Of a stretch of 64,000 nt of DNA, positions 32,424 to 44,778 are shown in pieces. Source of the stretch: Lindgomyces ingoldianus (lineage: Eukaryota; Ascomycota; Dothideomycetes; Pleosporales; Lindgomycetaceae); the NCBI RefSeq assembly GCF_010093535.1, contig NW_022985244.1, positions 23,282 through 87,281 of the forward strand. The letters are read 5' to 3'. A model generated the notes under the pieces. The model did not search any database. It worked only from the letters and a program-made list of their open reading frames with translations, and was not told the origin of the DNA. Within the stretch, counting starts at the first letter, position 1, and each line of letters begins with the position of its first letter. Made by a program: the position numbers and the translations under genes.

Positions 32424-33080
32424 TTCTTATACTAAATAGCTTGCTAGTCCTGTTTATCTTATTATCCTTATGTTGCTCTTTGTTTTAATCCTCTTTGCTA
32501 GACAAAAATAAGGCCTTATAGCACTTACTAATTTTTAGAGTTGTCTTATGTACTAACTTTATCCTTAGATAAGTGCGTTAAGTGTGTAAGAAAGCATAGT
32601 AGGTGCAATGCTTTTATCTCTAATGCTACTTAGAATTATCTAGAGAAAGAGAGGGAGGCGCTCCTTTAAAAGGCTAAGGCCTTACAGGCCTAGAATTATG
32701 CACTGTAGGACAAGTAGCAGGCTTAGGTCTAAAAAGAACTTTGCTTGCAAGAGAAAATGTTAGAGGTAATAGATAAGAAGTGTTTTAGATAGAATTATAT
32801 CTAAAAATTACTAGATCTGTTAGAGGCTTATTACATAAAGTACTTAAAAGGGGATCTCTCTTTCTTAGATAAAATAGAGGTTCTTAAGGCTAAAGTAAAG
32901 GGCTGTTTCTCTTCTTAACTATTGTTAGCTAAGACTTGTCTCTAAAGGCTGCTGCTATCTAGTAATAACATAGCTGTTCCTTTTAATATAGGTGCCTTGT
33001 TGCCTAGCTAGTTTTTTTTAAACAAGCCTAAAAGTACTCTTATACTAACAGCTGCGCGTTCTGCAGATTCTTAGCTAGTT
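32424..33080 (+). pseudogene. Antisense accessory ORF of A
   Basis: Same frame as in B, on the strand opposite to pol and between pol and the 3' LTR. Legible pieces include LDKCVKCVRKHSRCN at 32565-32609, a long Glu/Lys/Leu/Gln-rich helical stretch (NYLEKEREALL at about 32625, then to 32880), FLDKIEVLKAKV near 32860-32900, and a tail (AARSADS near 33050) resembling the B tail. All in-frame stops seen are TAA/TAG. Conserved Cys positions and the helix are shared with B and G. Start and end are set by alignment to B and are approximate. Function unknown. Confidence 0.65.
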
Positions 33081-36000
33081 TTTATGTATTTTTACTAGTA
33101 GGCTACTTTTTTTATTTTACTAGAAATTCTTTTTAGTTTCTTTAATTACTTATAATGTGTTTAACTTTATATTCTATTTCTTTATCTTTTTATCTTTATG
33201 TAGATAAAGGAATCTCTTTAAGTGCTTTTTTTAATCTAAAGATATAAAACTATAGGTGTATTTTTATATATAGGGGAAGCTTAAGCTTATAGTTATCTTG
33301 TTAGGTTTAAAAGACTTTATATAGTTCTATTCTTTTTTCTGCTAGCTTCCTAGAGGGTCTTAGTATCTTTAAGTTTTTAGTGTTAAAGTATATATAATCT
33401 CCTAGGTAGATTTCTAGTCTTAGTTGTTATAATTTGTTTATATACTTCTTTATTGTTTTTCTGCTAGATCTAGCTTTTATAGCTAACTTTTTATGTATCT
33501 AATATAAGTTTATTAGTTAGTCTATTAATTCCTGTAGGTCTATAGGCTAATTTCTATGTAATGTAAAGTAAGGGTTATATTTAAAATTAGCCTTATACAG
33601 TGTTTTCTTTGTTATAGTAGACTTTACATTATTAATAGCTAATTACGCTATTAGAAGCTATTCTACCTAATTATCTTAAGTATAAGAAATGTACTTTTTT
33701 AAATATTTTTTAACTTCTGCATTTGTTCTTTTAGTCTAGCTATCTGTTTATAGGTGGTAAGCTGTTAATAGCTTATGTGCTATGCTAAGGTGCTACATTA
33801 CTGCTTTCTAGAAGCTACTAGTAAATAGTTTATCTTAGTTAGAGATAATAATCTTAGGGCATTTATATACTAATATTATGTTTTATTTTAATTTATAGAT
33901 AAATTTTTTAGCAGTTATTATTTTTTCTAAGGGCTAAGTGTGTAGATACTTAGTAGTTTTATCTTAGGCTACTGTAATTATGTTGCATATCCTGTCTATC
34001 TCTAGTTCCTTAGATAGAGGTAATTCTATAATAAAATCTATTATAATTATTATCTATAGTAATTTTAGTGCCTTAATTAATTAAAAGTATCTATAGGCCT
34101 TATGCTTTTATAAGTTGTTCTTATTGCAGGTATTACATTTTCTAAGTACCTCTATGCATAACTGTTTTACTTTTAGTATTTATTATAGTATAGCAGTCCT
34201 TAGCTTTTTCTAAAGAGTGCCTATTTTTAGGTGTCTAAACATTAGAGATTTATAGTATTCTTAAATTAAGTTTTTCTATCTCTGCTTACTAGCTGTAAGC
34301 ATATTAAATTCTTTTATAAGTTAGGGTCTATTATAGATCTATTCTTTATTAGTTTTTTTAAAGAGTGTAAATTCTTTAGTTTTTTTTTCTTTTTATTAAA
34401 GTAATCTAGTTTTTAGCTAAGGGCATTAGCCTACTAGTTCTGTGTTCCTAGGACGTGCTTAATAATGTAGTTAAACTATGCAAGCTTTATTATTTATCTT
34501 ATGTGCATTAGTAATAACTTCTTTACTGTTAAAAATGTAACTAGATTTACATAGTTAGTTATAACATTAAATAGTTTTACTATTTTATGTAGCTTAGTAG
34601 CCTAAACTTTTATAGCATTTAATATTGCTTTTAGCTTCTTGTTAGGTATGCTGTAGCCTGCTTTAGGTCCTAAGAACTTAGCAGAATAGTACGCGACTAG
34701 GTGCTATCTTCTGTCTTCCTGTTTTTAGTACAATGCGGCTCTACTAGCTTCTAGGGATGCGTCTGTATGGATTTTAGTATCTAACTATAGGTTGTACATT
34801 CTTAGTACTAGCTTAGCTGTTATAGCTTATTTTAGTGTTTTAAATGCTTTATTTATTTTTAGGGTCTAGACAAACTTTGCTATTGCCTGTTCCTTAGTTA
34901 TAGTGTTTGTTAATAGTATAGTAATTTTTAAGTAGTCTCTAATTATCTGTTTAACATATCTTAATAGTCCTAGGAATCCTTTTACTTTCTTAACTGTTAT
35001 AGGCTCTAGCTATTTAAGTACATTTTATACTTTAGCTAAATTAATCTTTATTTCTTCTTTATTAATTATAAATCTTAAGTATTTTATTTTTATAACATAG
35101 AATTTATACTTAGAGAGCTGTAGATAAAGTCTATACTTTCTAAGCTACTTTAGAACTTTCTATACTTTTTATACATAGTCTTCTAGGGTATTCTTTAAAT
35201 AGATAAGGATGTTATCTAAATATACTAAGGTAAAGACATTAAGGTATAGGTTAAGAGCTATATTAATAATTCTTTAAAATGTTGCTAGAGCATTTATTAG
35301 GCTAAACAGCATTACTAGTAGTTTTTAGAGTCTTTATAAAGTTTTAAAGGCTATAAGCTACTTATCTTTTTCTTATATTCTTATCTTATTAAATCTATTT
35401 TATATGTTAAACTTTATAAAGTACTAGGTTCCTTTTAATTAGTTTATAATGTTTTATATAATTAGTAAAGGAAATTAATTTTAAATTATATTATTATTAA
35501 GAGTTTTATAGTTTTAATAGACTTAAATTTTTTCTTCTTTTTTTTTTGCAAAAACTACTGCTAAGGCTACTAGGCTGTAGCTTTTTTAGATATAGCCTTG
35601 TGCTAATATCTTGTCTACGTACTCCTGCAAAGCCTTTTTCTGTACCCTTGTTAAGGGGCAAAGCCTGTAGGTTTTTAAGTTATAATTTTTTATTAAGTTA
35701 ATAGTGTAATTCTAAGGCTAATGTAGTAGTAGTTTTTTAGAGTTTTTTAGTGTTTTAAATATATCTTTGTAGTCTTTATATTTAGTAGGGATGTAACTTT
35801 TATTTTAAGTTTAGATAACGCTAATCTATTCTACATTCTTATCTACTTTAATTTTTTTATAAGAGACTTTTTTAAGCTTTTTTATTATTATTTATATTAC
35901 TTAAGCTTTTAGCTTTTAGTAAGGGAATTTCTAAGGCTTCCTTTTCTTAGGGAAGTAACTGCTACTTTGCTTTACTTGTTTATAGACTAAGCATCTATTA

Positions 36001-38600
36001 TTATAGCATGCTAACTAAGTTATGTGTGCATAGTTATCTAGAGTTTTTATAGTTATAGTTCTCTAATTAATTACAGAGTTATGTGTTCTAAGCTAGTTAT
36101 AGCCTAAAATTATGTTATATTTGCTTTTTAGCTTAAGTATGTTTATAGATCTTTAATTACTTATATTTAAAGTTTTAAAGTCCTTTTTATAGGTTTCTAG
36201 GTTAATTTATCCTCTGCTATACTTAATTAATAAGGCGTTAGTAAGAGTTACCTTAAATAGGTTTTTTTTTATTTAAAATAGTATACTTTATTTATCTACT
36301 TATTTTTTATCTATAGTAGTAAAGGTGCATTTACTGTCTATAAGGGCTAGCCTAGGCTGTTCTTTATACATAAAGGTAGTTGTTAGGCTGTGTCCTGCCT
36401 CTTATCCTACTGTAATTACTGCTAATATATTATGTTTAACTTTTTTATTAAAAAGGGGGTAAAGATTAATGTTTTATAAGTTATTATTAAACTTATTTTT
36501 TTTTTTTTATAGATTTAATATTCTTAATTATAGTAGTTAGCTGCTTTACATTTATAGTTTTTAACTAGGTAATGTAATATTAGGTAGTCTTCTTTTTTTA
36601 CTGCTTTTTACTAAAAGTAGTAGAACTTATAATTTTTTTACTTATTACACTTTATTTATACTTTTTGTTTGTAAGGAGGAGCTGTCTAACAAGTGTAACA
36701 GTTTATAGTTTTGCAGGCTAAGGCTGTTCCCTGCTATAGGCAACTGTTGTAGTTCTTTTTCTATGTAAGCTACTATTCTGCTTAATGTTTATTGTCCTAG
36801 TGTTTAACGCAGTATTGTTGTGTACACTAGTACTAGGGGTATAGACAATTATTAGGTCTATGTAGTGTATTAAGGGGACTTTCTTAAGTCTACTAAGGGT
36901 ATTCTTTTGTTTGTACTAACTGTACAGAGTGCTCTTTCTATTAGCAACTGTTTATGCTATAAGTGCTACTTCTATAAAGAACACATTGTCTGTAGTTCTG
37001 TTGTACTGTAAGAGCTTTTCTAGAGATTACTAGGCTTAGAAGCAGTGTCTTAGGTTTTTTAGGCGCTAGTTATAGTACCTTAAACCTAGCAGGTTTGCCT
37101 AGCTATTTTAGCTTTTAATTTTTAATTTTAGTAAAGAATTACTATTACTCTTTTTTATTTATAATGTTGTATTTAACTTTAGCTATTCTTTATATAATAT
37201 TAAATGTTAAGTAGTTGTTGCTAATGTTTATTTAGTAAAGTAAGACTATATAATTACTTAGGTAGTTATGTTATAATCTACACTTTTAGCATTTACATCT
37301 TTAAAACTGTTAGGAAAGCTTTTTTACTAAAGTGCTAAAGGTTTAGTCTTAAAAAGAGAACTGTTTTTTTTTTTTAAATATTTATAATATATCTTTAGAT
37401 CTAAGTCTCTTCTTTATATCTTTTAAGAATTGTAAGGTCTTGTAACACTATATTAAGGCTACTAAAATTTTAAATAACTACCTTTTAATATAGTTTAGAA
37501 TAGTTATTTAAAGAATAGTTTTTTTTGCATTACTAGTAGAGTTTGTTGTCTAGTCTTTTTTATATTTCTTTATCTATAAGGCTATATTTAGTAGTAATAG
37601 CTTTTATTATTATAGTAGTATTTTTATTCTCTCTCTTCTAAAAGTCTAGGCAGTTTTAGTAGAAATGTTCTACTTTTTTATAGTTTAGGTAGGCCTTATT
37701 CTCTAGCTATTTTTGTTATTTTTTTATTAAGGGCAGCCTATTATGTTCTAGAACTTAGCTCTTTTTAGAGAGGGGGCTTTATGTATGCTTTACATAACTA
37801 AGGTTTATTAGCTTTTTATTATATTATAAAAGCTTTTTTTTTTTAAGGATAAATTCTAGCTTCTAGAAAGTTCTTTTAAATTTCTTTTTTTTTTATGTTC
37901 TTTATAATAATTATTATAGGTTGTGGCTTTCTTAATGTAGTTTTTAAAAGTAGTTAGTTAGTCTATGTGCATAAATTTATCTTTTACCTTATTGTTTAGT
38001 CTGTTATAAAATATGCAGCATAGGGCTTTCTAGTTGTTTTATCTACAGATGGCTATTTGCTCTCTAAAGCGCGCTGCATAGTTTTAGACTAGTCTGCTGC
38101 CCTATTTTATGTTGTTTAGTCTGTTAGCTGCAATTCTTTTCTTATTAAGAGTCTTATAGATAGCTAATAGAGCTGTTTTAAAGTTTTTAATGCTACTAAA
38201 CACTTTTTTAGTTTTAGAGTTAAGTAATGCGCTATTAGCTCTAAAATCTATCTAGTTGTTAGTATAAAGTTAAAACTAGATTATAAGAGGGCCTTCTAAG
38301 TATAGTCTTATTTAGAAGATTATTTCTGTGTTAGTCTAAAATGCTCCCTTATTATATTATATATAGAGGTAGCATTTAGTAAAAAATAGTTAGAGGTCTT
38401 TTAGTAATTCTTTAAAAAGCTTTAAAAAGGCTAGTTTTAAAGCTTTTTTAGCTGCAACACTTACTTTATTTATTAAAATGTTTTAGACTTTTACTAGTTC
38501 TACTTATAATTTATATATCTAGTAGGCTTAGGCAGTGTTCTTATAGGGGTTAATAAGAGGTAGAGGGTTAAGTAAATTTATGTTTTTTTAGTAAAAGTTA
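33000..38600 (-). pseudogene. Gag-pol polyprotein of A, inactivated
   Basis: Minus strand: gag zinc knuckle at 37694-37650 (A-Y-L-N-Y-K-K-V-E-H-F-Y-stop-N-C, first Cys pair mutated). RT carries VMLFSLINALATF (from VMPFGLTNAPATF) near 35310 and Y-L-D-N at 35222-35211 where YLDD is expected. RNase H and integrase lie towards 33400, a chromodomain region near 33100-33250. Domain order and spacing match B and G. The Asp-to-Asn change at the RT active site is what G-to-A RIP would cause. Confidence 0.88.
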
Positions 38601-38812
38601 GCTATTTTTTACTTAAGTTTTAATAACTTACTAACTTTATTACTAATCTGCTAGAGTTTTTTAATGTTGTCCTAGATTAAGTTAATCTGTTCTATAAGAA
38701 CAGCTTTACTTTAAGTAGGAACTTTTGTAGATCTAGATAGCGTAGTGTAGGCTATGTTAAAATCTAAATTATGTTAAGAAGTTACTATACTTTTTAAAAA
38801 GGTAGTGTTTAA

Positions 38813-39399
38813 TGTTATAATTCTTGCTTTAAGAAGCACTTAGGTTTAAGAGTATTCCTAGAGGGTAAGTAGGATAGGTAGAAGGGGCTAATCTAGTAGG
38901 GTGTACAGTCCTACGTACAGGCTATTAGGCTAATAGAGGAAGGGAGAGTGACTAGATTGTAGTTTGCCCTATGTGCAGCAGTAGAGAGGCTAGGGTTAAA
39001 CAGTCCTTATAGGACAGAGTTAGAGGTATATATAGTGTAAGATATATAAATAGTATTATAGCTCTTTAGAAAGCTAAATGCTACTTAGTCTATGTAATAA
39101 ATAAACTAAACATTAAACACACTTTTTAAAGGTTGTTTAAGGTAGGAACTATATACATGTGCTAGGGCGCTAAGAGGAGTTAGCAGGAGCTTAGGGGAGC
39201 CTGCTAAGAGGGGCTCCCTTAAGCTCTCTCTAGCTCCCTAGGCTTGTCTTCTTATTAGACAACGCATTCTTCCACAATCTCAGGCATGTGCGCGGCCTCC
39301 GTGTCCTCCGACTGGTCTCTAAGCGAGCTCTGTCTCAACTCAGCTAGATTGTGGAGCACTGCCGGTGGAGTTACGCTGGTCCAACCATAGACCGTAACA
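38813..39399 (-). repeat. 5' LTR of A
   Basis: 587 bp. 38813-39240 is RIP-mutated, 39260-39399 is intact and almost identical to the matching part of the 3' LTR. Confidence 0.95.
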
Positions 39400-39772
39400 C
39401 TCTACAACTAGGGCTTTAATGCTAAAACAATTAAATTAAAGATATTAGGTAGCAGTATTAGGCGTGGCGTGGCGGTATTAGGCAGTGAAAGGAACAGGTG
39501 CAACGCTAGAGAACGCAAGGTGCAAAGAAGAGGAAGACTATTGTTGTAATAAGGTAGGTGCCCCGCCTGCTAAGCTAATACTATACAACTTTCCCTACTG
39601 TACTAAAAGGTATGCATAAGAATACTTAAGCTAAGTATTCTTGCATAGTATAATATATATATATATAGGTAATGCTAGGGTAAGCACTAGCACTAGCAGT
39701 TGTCTCTAGCCTAGCCTAAACCTCTATAAGCGAGAGAAGGCCACGTAGTTAACTGTGCCGACCTTGTTATAC
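39400..39772 (-). repeat. Region Y, copy 2, remainder
   Basis: Inverse of 6826-7785 without the solo LTR. Contains a TA-rich repeat at 39650-39668 and the empty GGCGC target near 39560. No gene. Confidence 0.75.
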
Positions 39773-39901
39773 TGTAAGGCCAGAATGGCGCTTACGTGCG
39801 ACAGGTATATATACTATTCTGTACGCAATAATTAACTGTTAGTTAATTATTTACACCTTTTTAGTTGTATTAGCGTAGTGGTACAGAGCTCTGTTCTTAT
39901 A
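39773..39901 (-). mobile_element. Solo LTR, 129 bp
   Basis: On the minus strand TATAAGAACAGAG ... GGCCTTACA, with TSD TATAC at 39768-39772 and 39902-39906. It is the family of the 51472-51645 LTR, which starts TGTAAGGACGGGG; the differences at the start are all G-to-A or C-to-T. It lacks the internal triplication of the other copy. Confidence 0.85.
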
Positions 39902-40013
39902 TATACATTATGCTACAACTATTATTTAACCTAAATAACCTACCTTAATGTACTAACTATTGCTCTAAGCAAGCTTTGCTTTTACAGATTATTTATAAAC
40001 TGTTGTAGTATTT
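39902..40013 (-). repeat. Terminus of M copy 2
   Basis: Inverse of 5885-5990 at close identity, ending next to TA in E2. Confidence 0.8.
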
Positions 40014-43000
40014 TATAAAAGTAGCTTACTTATCTTTTTTAAGTAAAAACTACTATGTTATGCGTAAGTTTAATTTTTTTACTATTAAACTTAATAAGCT
40101 ACTTTTTTACTAGAGTAGTTTTACTTTTTATGTAAAACTTTATTTTTTATAGTTTTTTTTTTATATAAAATTTTTTATTATAATGCTTAAAGTGTTGTCT
40201 GTTTATAAGCTAGTAATACTAAAAGTGTGCTCTCTTTTATTAGTAATTAAAAGGTAGAGGTTATATAAAAAAATGTGCATACATAGCTTTTTTTTATAGT
40301 AGTTATAATATGTTTTAAACTAATATAGTCTTAATTTAGTAGCTCTATATAAAAGTTATACAACTTAGAGTATTATATTTAGTAGAAAGCTCTAGCGCAT
40401 CTTCTTTAGTAGCTTTATGTACAGTGTGCGCATAAGCTTATTTATTAATTAGATGTATACTTATATAATATTATATAGTTTAAAATATATTTTATATATA
40501 AAGCTTTTAAGCTTACTTTTATAGCTAAAAGTAGTTTCTAGCTTATTTTTTAAATAGTTAGTAACTAAGTAAAGATTTCTTTTTTTTTTATTTAAGTAGC
40601 TAGTAAACACTAGGCAGGATTTTTTATATAGTTAAATTATTTTACCTTTTACTTTTTATATAAAGTAAAAGTTAAAAATCTAACTTTTATGCTTTATTAA
40701 GTTATATACTATAACTTTAAAAGTGCTGTTAGTAATTAAAGTGTTTATTTTTATATAGTTTAATTTTTTAAATAGTTTTCTAAGTATAGTAATTACACTA
40801 TTTATATAAAGCTTAATAGATAAGGCTTAATTATTTTTTTCTTTTTAAGTTAGAAATACCTAGTCTAGACTTTATATAGGTTTTCTTTACTTTTTACTTT
40901 TTTTAGTATCTATATCTTCTCTTTACACTAGTGCAGCATTGCTATTCTAAGAGGCTTAGTCTATAGTAGGCTCTAGTTCTGCCTTTGTAATATTTTTATA
41001 AGGCTATTTTCTTTTCCTTTTCTTTAGAAAATCTTTTTATATAAGGATTAGTTTATTTAAGTTATTTATTATAAGTAAGTTTTTTTTTTCTTTATAGTAT
41101 AGTTTAACTTATGTATATTAGAGCTTTAGTAGGCTATTTTTTTTTTAATAATAATATCTCTTTTTTTAATGCTTTTAATCTTATATAGGCTAGTCTAGCC
41201 TTTCTTCTCTTTTTATGCTATAATCTTTAAGCTAAAGGGGAGGTTAAGAACTTTATATGTTATAAAGCTATTATAAGTGTTAATTATATAATTAATGTTT
41301 ACTTTTATATAGTCTTTTTAAAGTATTTTTATTACTTTTTATACAGCACTTGCTTATGTAATAATGTTTAGTAATAGTAGAAAGTCTAGGTTAATTCTTA
41401 GGTATGCTCTAAAAACTAGCAGTGTAGGTACTAGACTATATAGGCTAGCTGTGTTGTTTAGAGCCTTAACTACTATCTATAAGATAGCCTTATTATTTAT
41501 ACAGTTACTTAGCTTAGTCTTTAGAATGTTAAACACTTATTAGAGAGGTATATGCGCGCACTTAACTTTTCTAACTGCCTAATGTGCTTTTATAGGTATC
41601 TGCCTACATATAGCTTTTATAATCTTTGCATAAGCTTAAAAATTCTTTAAAGTAAAGTTTATACTAAAGTTATGTATAATATAGTTTAAGGGTTCTTAAT
41701 AGGTGTTAATCTAGCATTTACATAGTGCATCTTAGGTATTTTATGCAGATATAGATTTTAGAAATGTAGTAGCCTAAAATAATATATCTATATTAATAAT
41801 ATATAAAACATCCTTATTATTAATTTATATAATATTAATAATAACTTTATAGTTAAAGTAGGTGTTATCTTTAATTATAAACTTAAATTTTTATAAAGCC
41901 TAGTTATATAATTAGTAGAGGTAGTAAAACTTTTTAATCTTTTCTAGCACTACAGCATTAATGTTGTAGCTAGCGCTAGTTAGCATCTTTTAAAGTTTTT
42001 TTATGTAGGGGTGTCTAAATTAGTTGTAAAAGCAGTAGAGTTTTAATTTAGTAAAAAAAGACATAAATTCTTCTTTACTAATATTAAAAAAAAAGTGTCT
42101 TTATTTTTATATAATAGGGACAGTAGTTTTATCTTTACATATAATAACATTTAAAATATTATTAAAGTACATACCTATTTAGTCTATGTCTGCTAGAGAT
42201 AGTAGAAACAGTGTTAGAGTTTTTAAAATGTAATACATTATATTACTAACTAAGTTAGTAATTTATATAGTACTAATTAATTTTATTAATTTTTATTTTT
42301 TAAAGCTAATACTTTTTTTTTTAGTGTCTAGTCTACTTTTATATAAGAGAATTTTTATAAGTATGCTTTAAGTTATAACTTTTTTATAGTAAAGATTCTT
42401 ACTACACTAGTATTTTATAGTTTACTTTAGTATACTATATAGTATTAATCTTTAAGGATAAACTATTCTGTGTATCCTTTAGGTTCTAGGCTGTAGATGT
42501 CCTTTATAGTTACATAGTAAAGAAATGTAGTATTAGTAAAGTAGTTAATAATTTTCTTACTTTTTTTTTTTATTTAAGTTGTTATTATTATATAACTTCT
42601 TTTTCTTTTACTTTAGTTTACTTTTAAACTTTTAAATGTACACATTTACTTTCTTATATATTAGTGTTTTATTATAGAATTCTTTATATAAAAAAATATA
42701 TTAGTGTTTTATATAAAATTAATTTATGTAAAAATAATTTATTAACTAATATTTTTTTTTATAATAAATAAAGCATTGCTTTAATTATATAAAGGACTAT
42801 AGTTTAAATAATCTTTTATATCTTTTTAAGCTTCTTCTATGTTGTTAATAGCTATATATACATAGTAAGCTATATTACTTATTAGTGTAGTACATGTTTT
42901 AAAATTTATTTATAAATGCATTATTTTATTAATTAATTATAACCTAAAGTGCTAAATAAAGGTTACTGTATAGTGCCTTATATATAGGCTTAATTAAGAA

Positions 43001-44507
43001 CATTACTTATTTAAGTTTAAGTTACTCTTAGCATACTTATATAATAGCAGTATAAAGTAGTATCTTACTTTAAAATTATAGACTAAGAGCTTTTTATATA
43101 AAAGTAAGTTTATTAATTATAGCTTTAAAAGCTTTATATAAAGTTTTTATAAAGTTTTTTTACTTACTTTATATAAAGCTTATTATTATTTAATTTATTT
43201 AATACTAGTTATAGTTTACATTAGTATTAAAGTAATTACTAAGCTGCTTATATAGTAACTTCTATAATTATTCTAGACTAATATTATAAAAGTAGAACAT
43301 ATATACGCGCTTTTTAAAAATATTAGAAAAGATGCTTATGTATAATGCCTTAAAAATAGTAAGGTGTTAGTAGAGCTTAATAAATACTATAGCCTTATTA
43401 GCTAAAATATTATATAGTTGCCTTATATAGTTATTTTTTTTTTATGCCTTCTAAAATTATATAACCTTTTTAGGCATAAGGTTCTCTACTATAATATCTT
43501 ATATAAGTAGAAGTTAGTATAAATTATATAGTAATTAAATTATATGTAGTAGGTATAAGCTTTAGAGAATCTTATGCAGAGCTATAGCTACAGGAATATA
43601 TAGCTGCTTAGTTATGCTTTTATATAGTAAGCTATTATAAAGTAGTTGTACTAATTATAAAGAAAGTATTAAGTTTATAAGTAATTTATATAAAGACATT
43701 CTTTATTATGTTAAAACTAGTAATAGTAGTAATAGTTTTATATAATGTTTTAGTAAGATAGTAAACATGTGTTCTTTTTTATAAGTTTATATAGTATAGT
43801 AGCCTTTATTATGTCCTTTTTAAAGCTAATGCTTTTATTTTATAAAGTAGTAATTAGTTTTTATAAAAATAGTTAGCTAAGATTTTTAAAGTGTATAAGC
43901 TTTTACTTTATAAAGTTATTCTAAAAGTTCTTAAGTGTATATATGTTTATTATGCTTAATGTGCAAAGTTTTATAATTAAGTTAGCTATGTATAAATTAA
44001 GCTTTTTTTTAAGTATGTTATTTAATAGTTTAATTTTATTTACTTAATTTTTAATATTTATCTACTTTACTAGGGTCTTTGCTAAGATGCTTATAAAAAG
44101 TATATATTAGTTATATATTAATACATTATGTTAGCTAGTTATAAATAGAGCTAGTGTTACTTATTGCTTTATAGTAGTTAATTATATGTTATTACACGCT
44201 GTCTTACTTTTTATTATACACTGCCTCTAAACAGCCTTATATAAAAAGATAAAACAGACCTTCTAGTGTTAAACAAGCACTACTATTTATATAATACTTT
44301 TAAATAGTATTATACAGACAAGTTTCTTACTCTTACTTAAGTAACTAAATAAAAATTTATAGCTACTTATATATAAATTAGACTTTATCTTTACTCTTAC
44401 TAATTTATAGTTAAAGTAGTAAGGAAAAGAATTTTTTTTATATATAAACTTTTAAATAAAAAAGTATAAAAAAAGCTTTTTTTTATAGTATTTAAACTAC
44501 TAATTAG
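40014..44507 (-). pseudogene. E2 gag, integrase and RT
   Basis: Minus-strand copia relic. RT occupies about 40900-40014; integrase 42060-41330 (same HHCC and LVPTLLVF-type region as C, but with stops); gag from about 44300 to 42600. 41890-42240 matches 44779-45120 of E1 because both are the start of integrase. Heavily RIP-mutated. Confidence 0.8.
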
Positions 44508-44773
44508 TGTTAAATAGACTTTCTACTAGCTAGCACTTAGTGTTAGTAAATGCATATAAGATAGAGAGGTTTACACAGTGTAAACATTGCATAGGGGTGT
44601 TAGGTAACTAGTGTTAATTACTTTTTATTTTTCCTCTGTATAGAGGAAAAGGGGGATATCTAGATGTTTACGCACAGAGGTTCACGCACAAGCATTATGT
44701 AACATAGATACGTGATCCTGCTCGTGCGTGATCGCTTGTATCTAGGCCGCGACGCTGCTGCTGCGTACAGACA
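44508..44773 (-). repeat. 5' LTR of E2
   Basis: 266 bp. The outer ~75 bp (GATCCTGCTCG ... TGCGTACAGACA) are intact, the inner part is mutated. Confidence 0.9.
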
Positions 44774-44778
44774 GCCTA

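Larger units (their letters stand above)
31722..39399 (-). mobile_element. Ty3/gypsy element A, full-length
   Basis: LTRs of 587 bp at 31722-32308 and 38813-39399, TSD CTCTA (31717-31721 and 39400-39404). The uninterrupted target is in M copy 1 near 7775-7785. Coding is on the minus strand; the minus-strand polypurine tract GAAGAAGGGGCAGCG adjoins the 3' LTR at 32309. A gag-pol relic fills 33000-38600 and an antisense accessory frame 32424-33080. The 3' LTR and the outer ~140 bp of the 5' LTR are nearly intact; the rest is RIP-mutated. Confidence 0.95.
30305..40013 (-). mobile_element. Composite repeat M, copy 2 (inverted, inside E2)
   Basis: Inverse of 5885-17034 with its own insertions. 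It starts in the 30-bp array beside the gap, then the Y terminus, J copy 2, Y with its decamer array, gypsy A and the solo LTR 39773-39901. It ends at 40013 in the inverse of AAATACTACAACAG, next to TA (40014-40015) where E2 coding sequence resumes. It shows the empty site of the 7028-7619 solo LTR at 39557-39568. Confidence 0.75.
28783..44773 (-). mobile_element. Ty1/copia element E2, split by M copy 2
   Basis: LTRs of 266 bp at 28783-29048 and 44508-44773, TSD GCCTA (28778-28782 and 44774-44778). E1 reads continuously across the E2 site once E2 is removed; C shows the uninterrupted form near 22845. The E2 LTR shares one half with the E1/C LTR but has an unrelated other half. Internal sequence on the minus strand is 44507-40014 (leader, gag, integrase, RT) and 29834-29049 (RNase H, tail); the part between is lost in the assembly gap. 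Confidence 0.95.
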
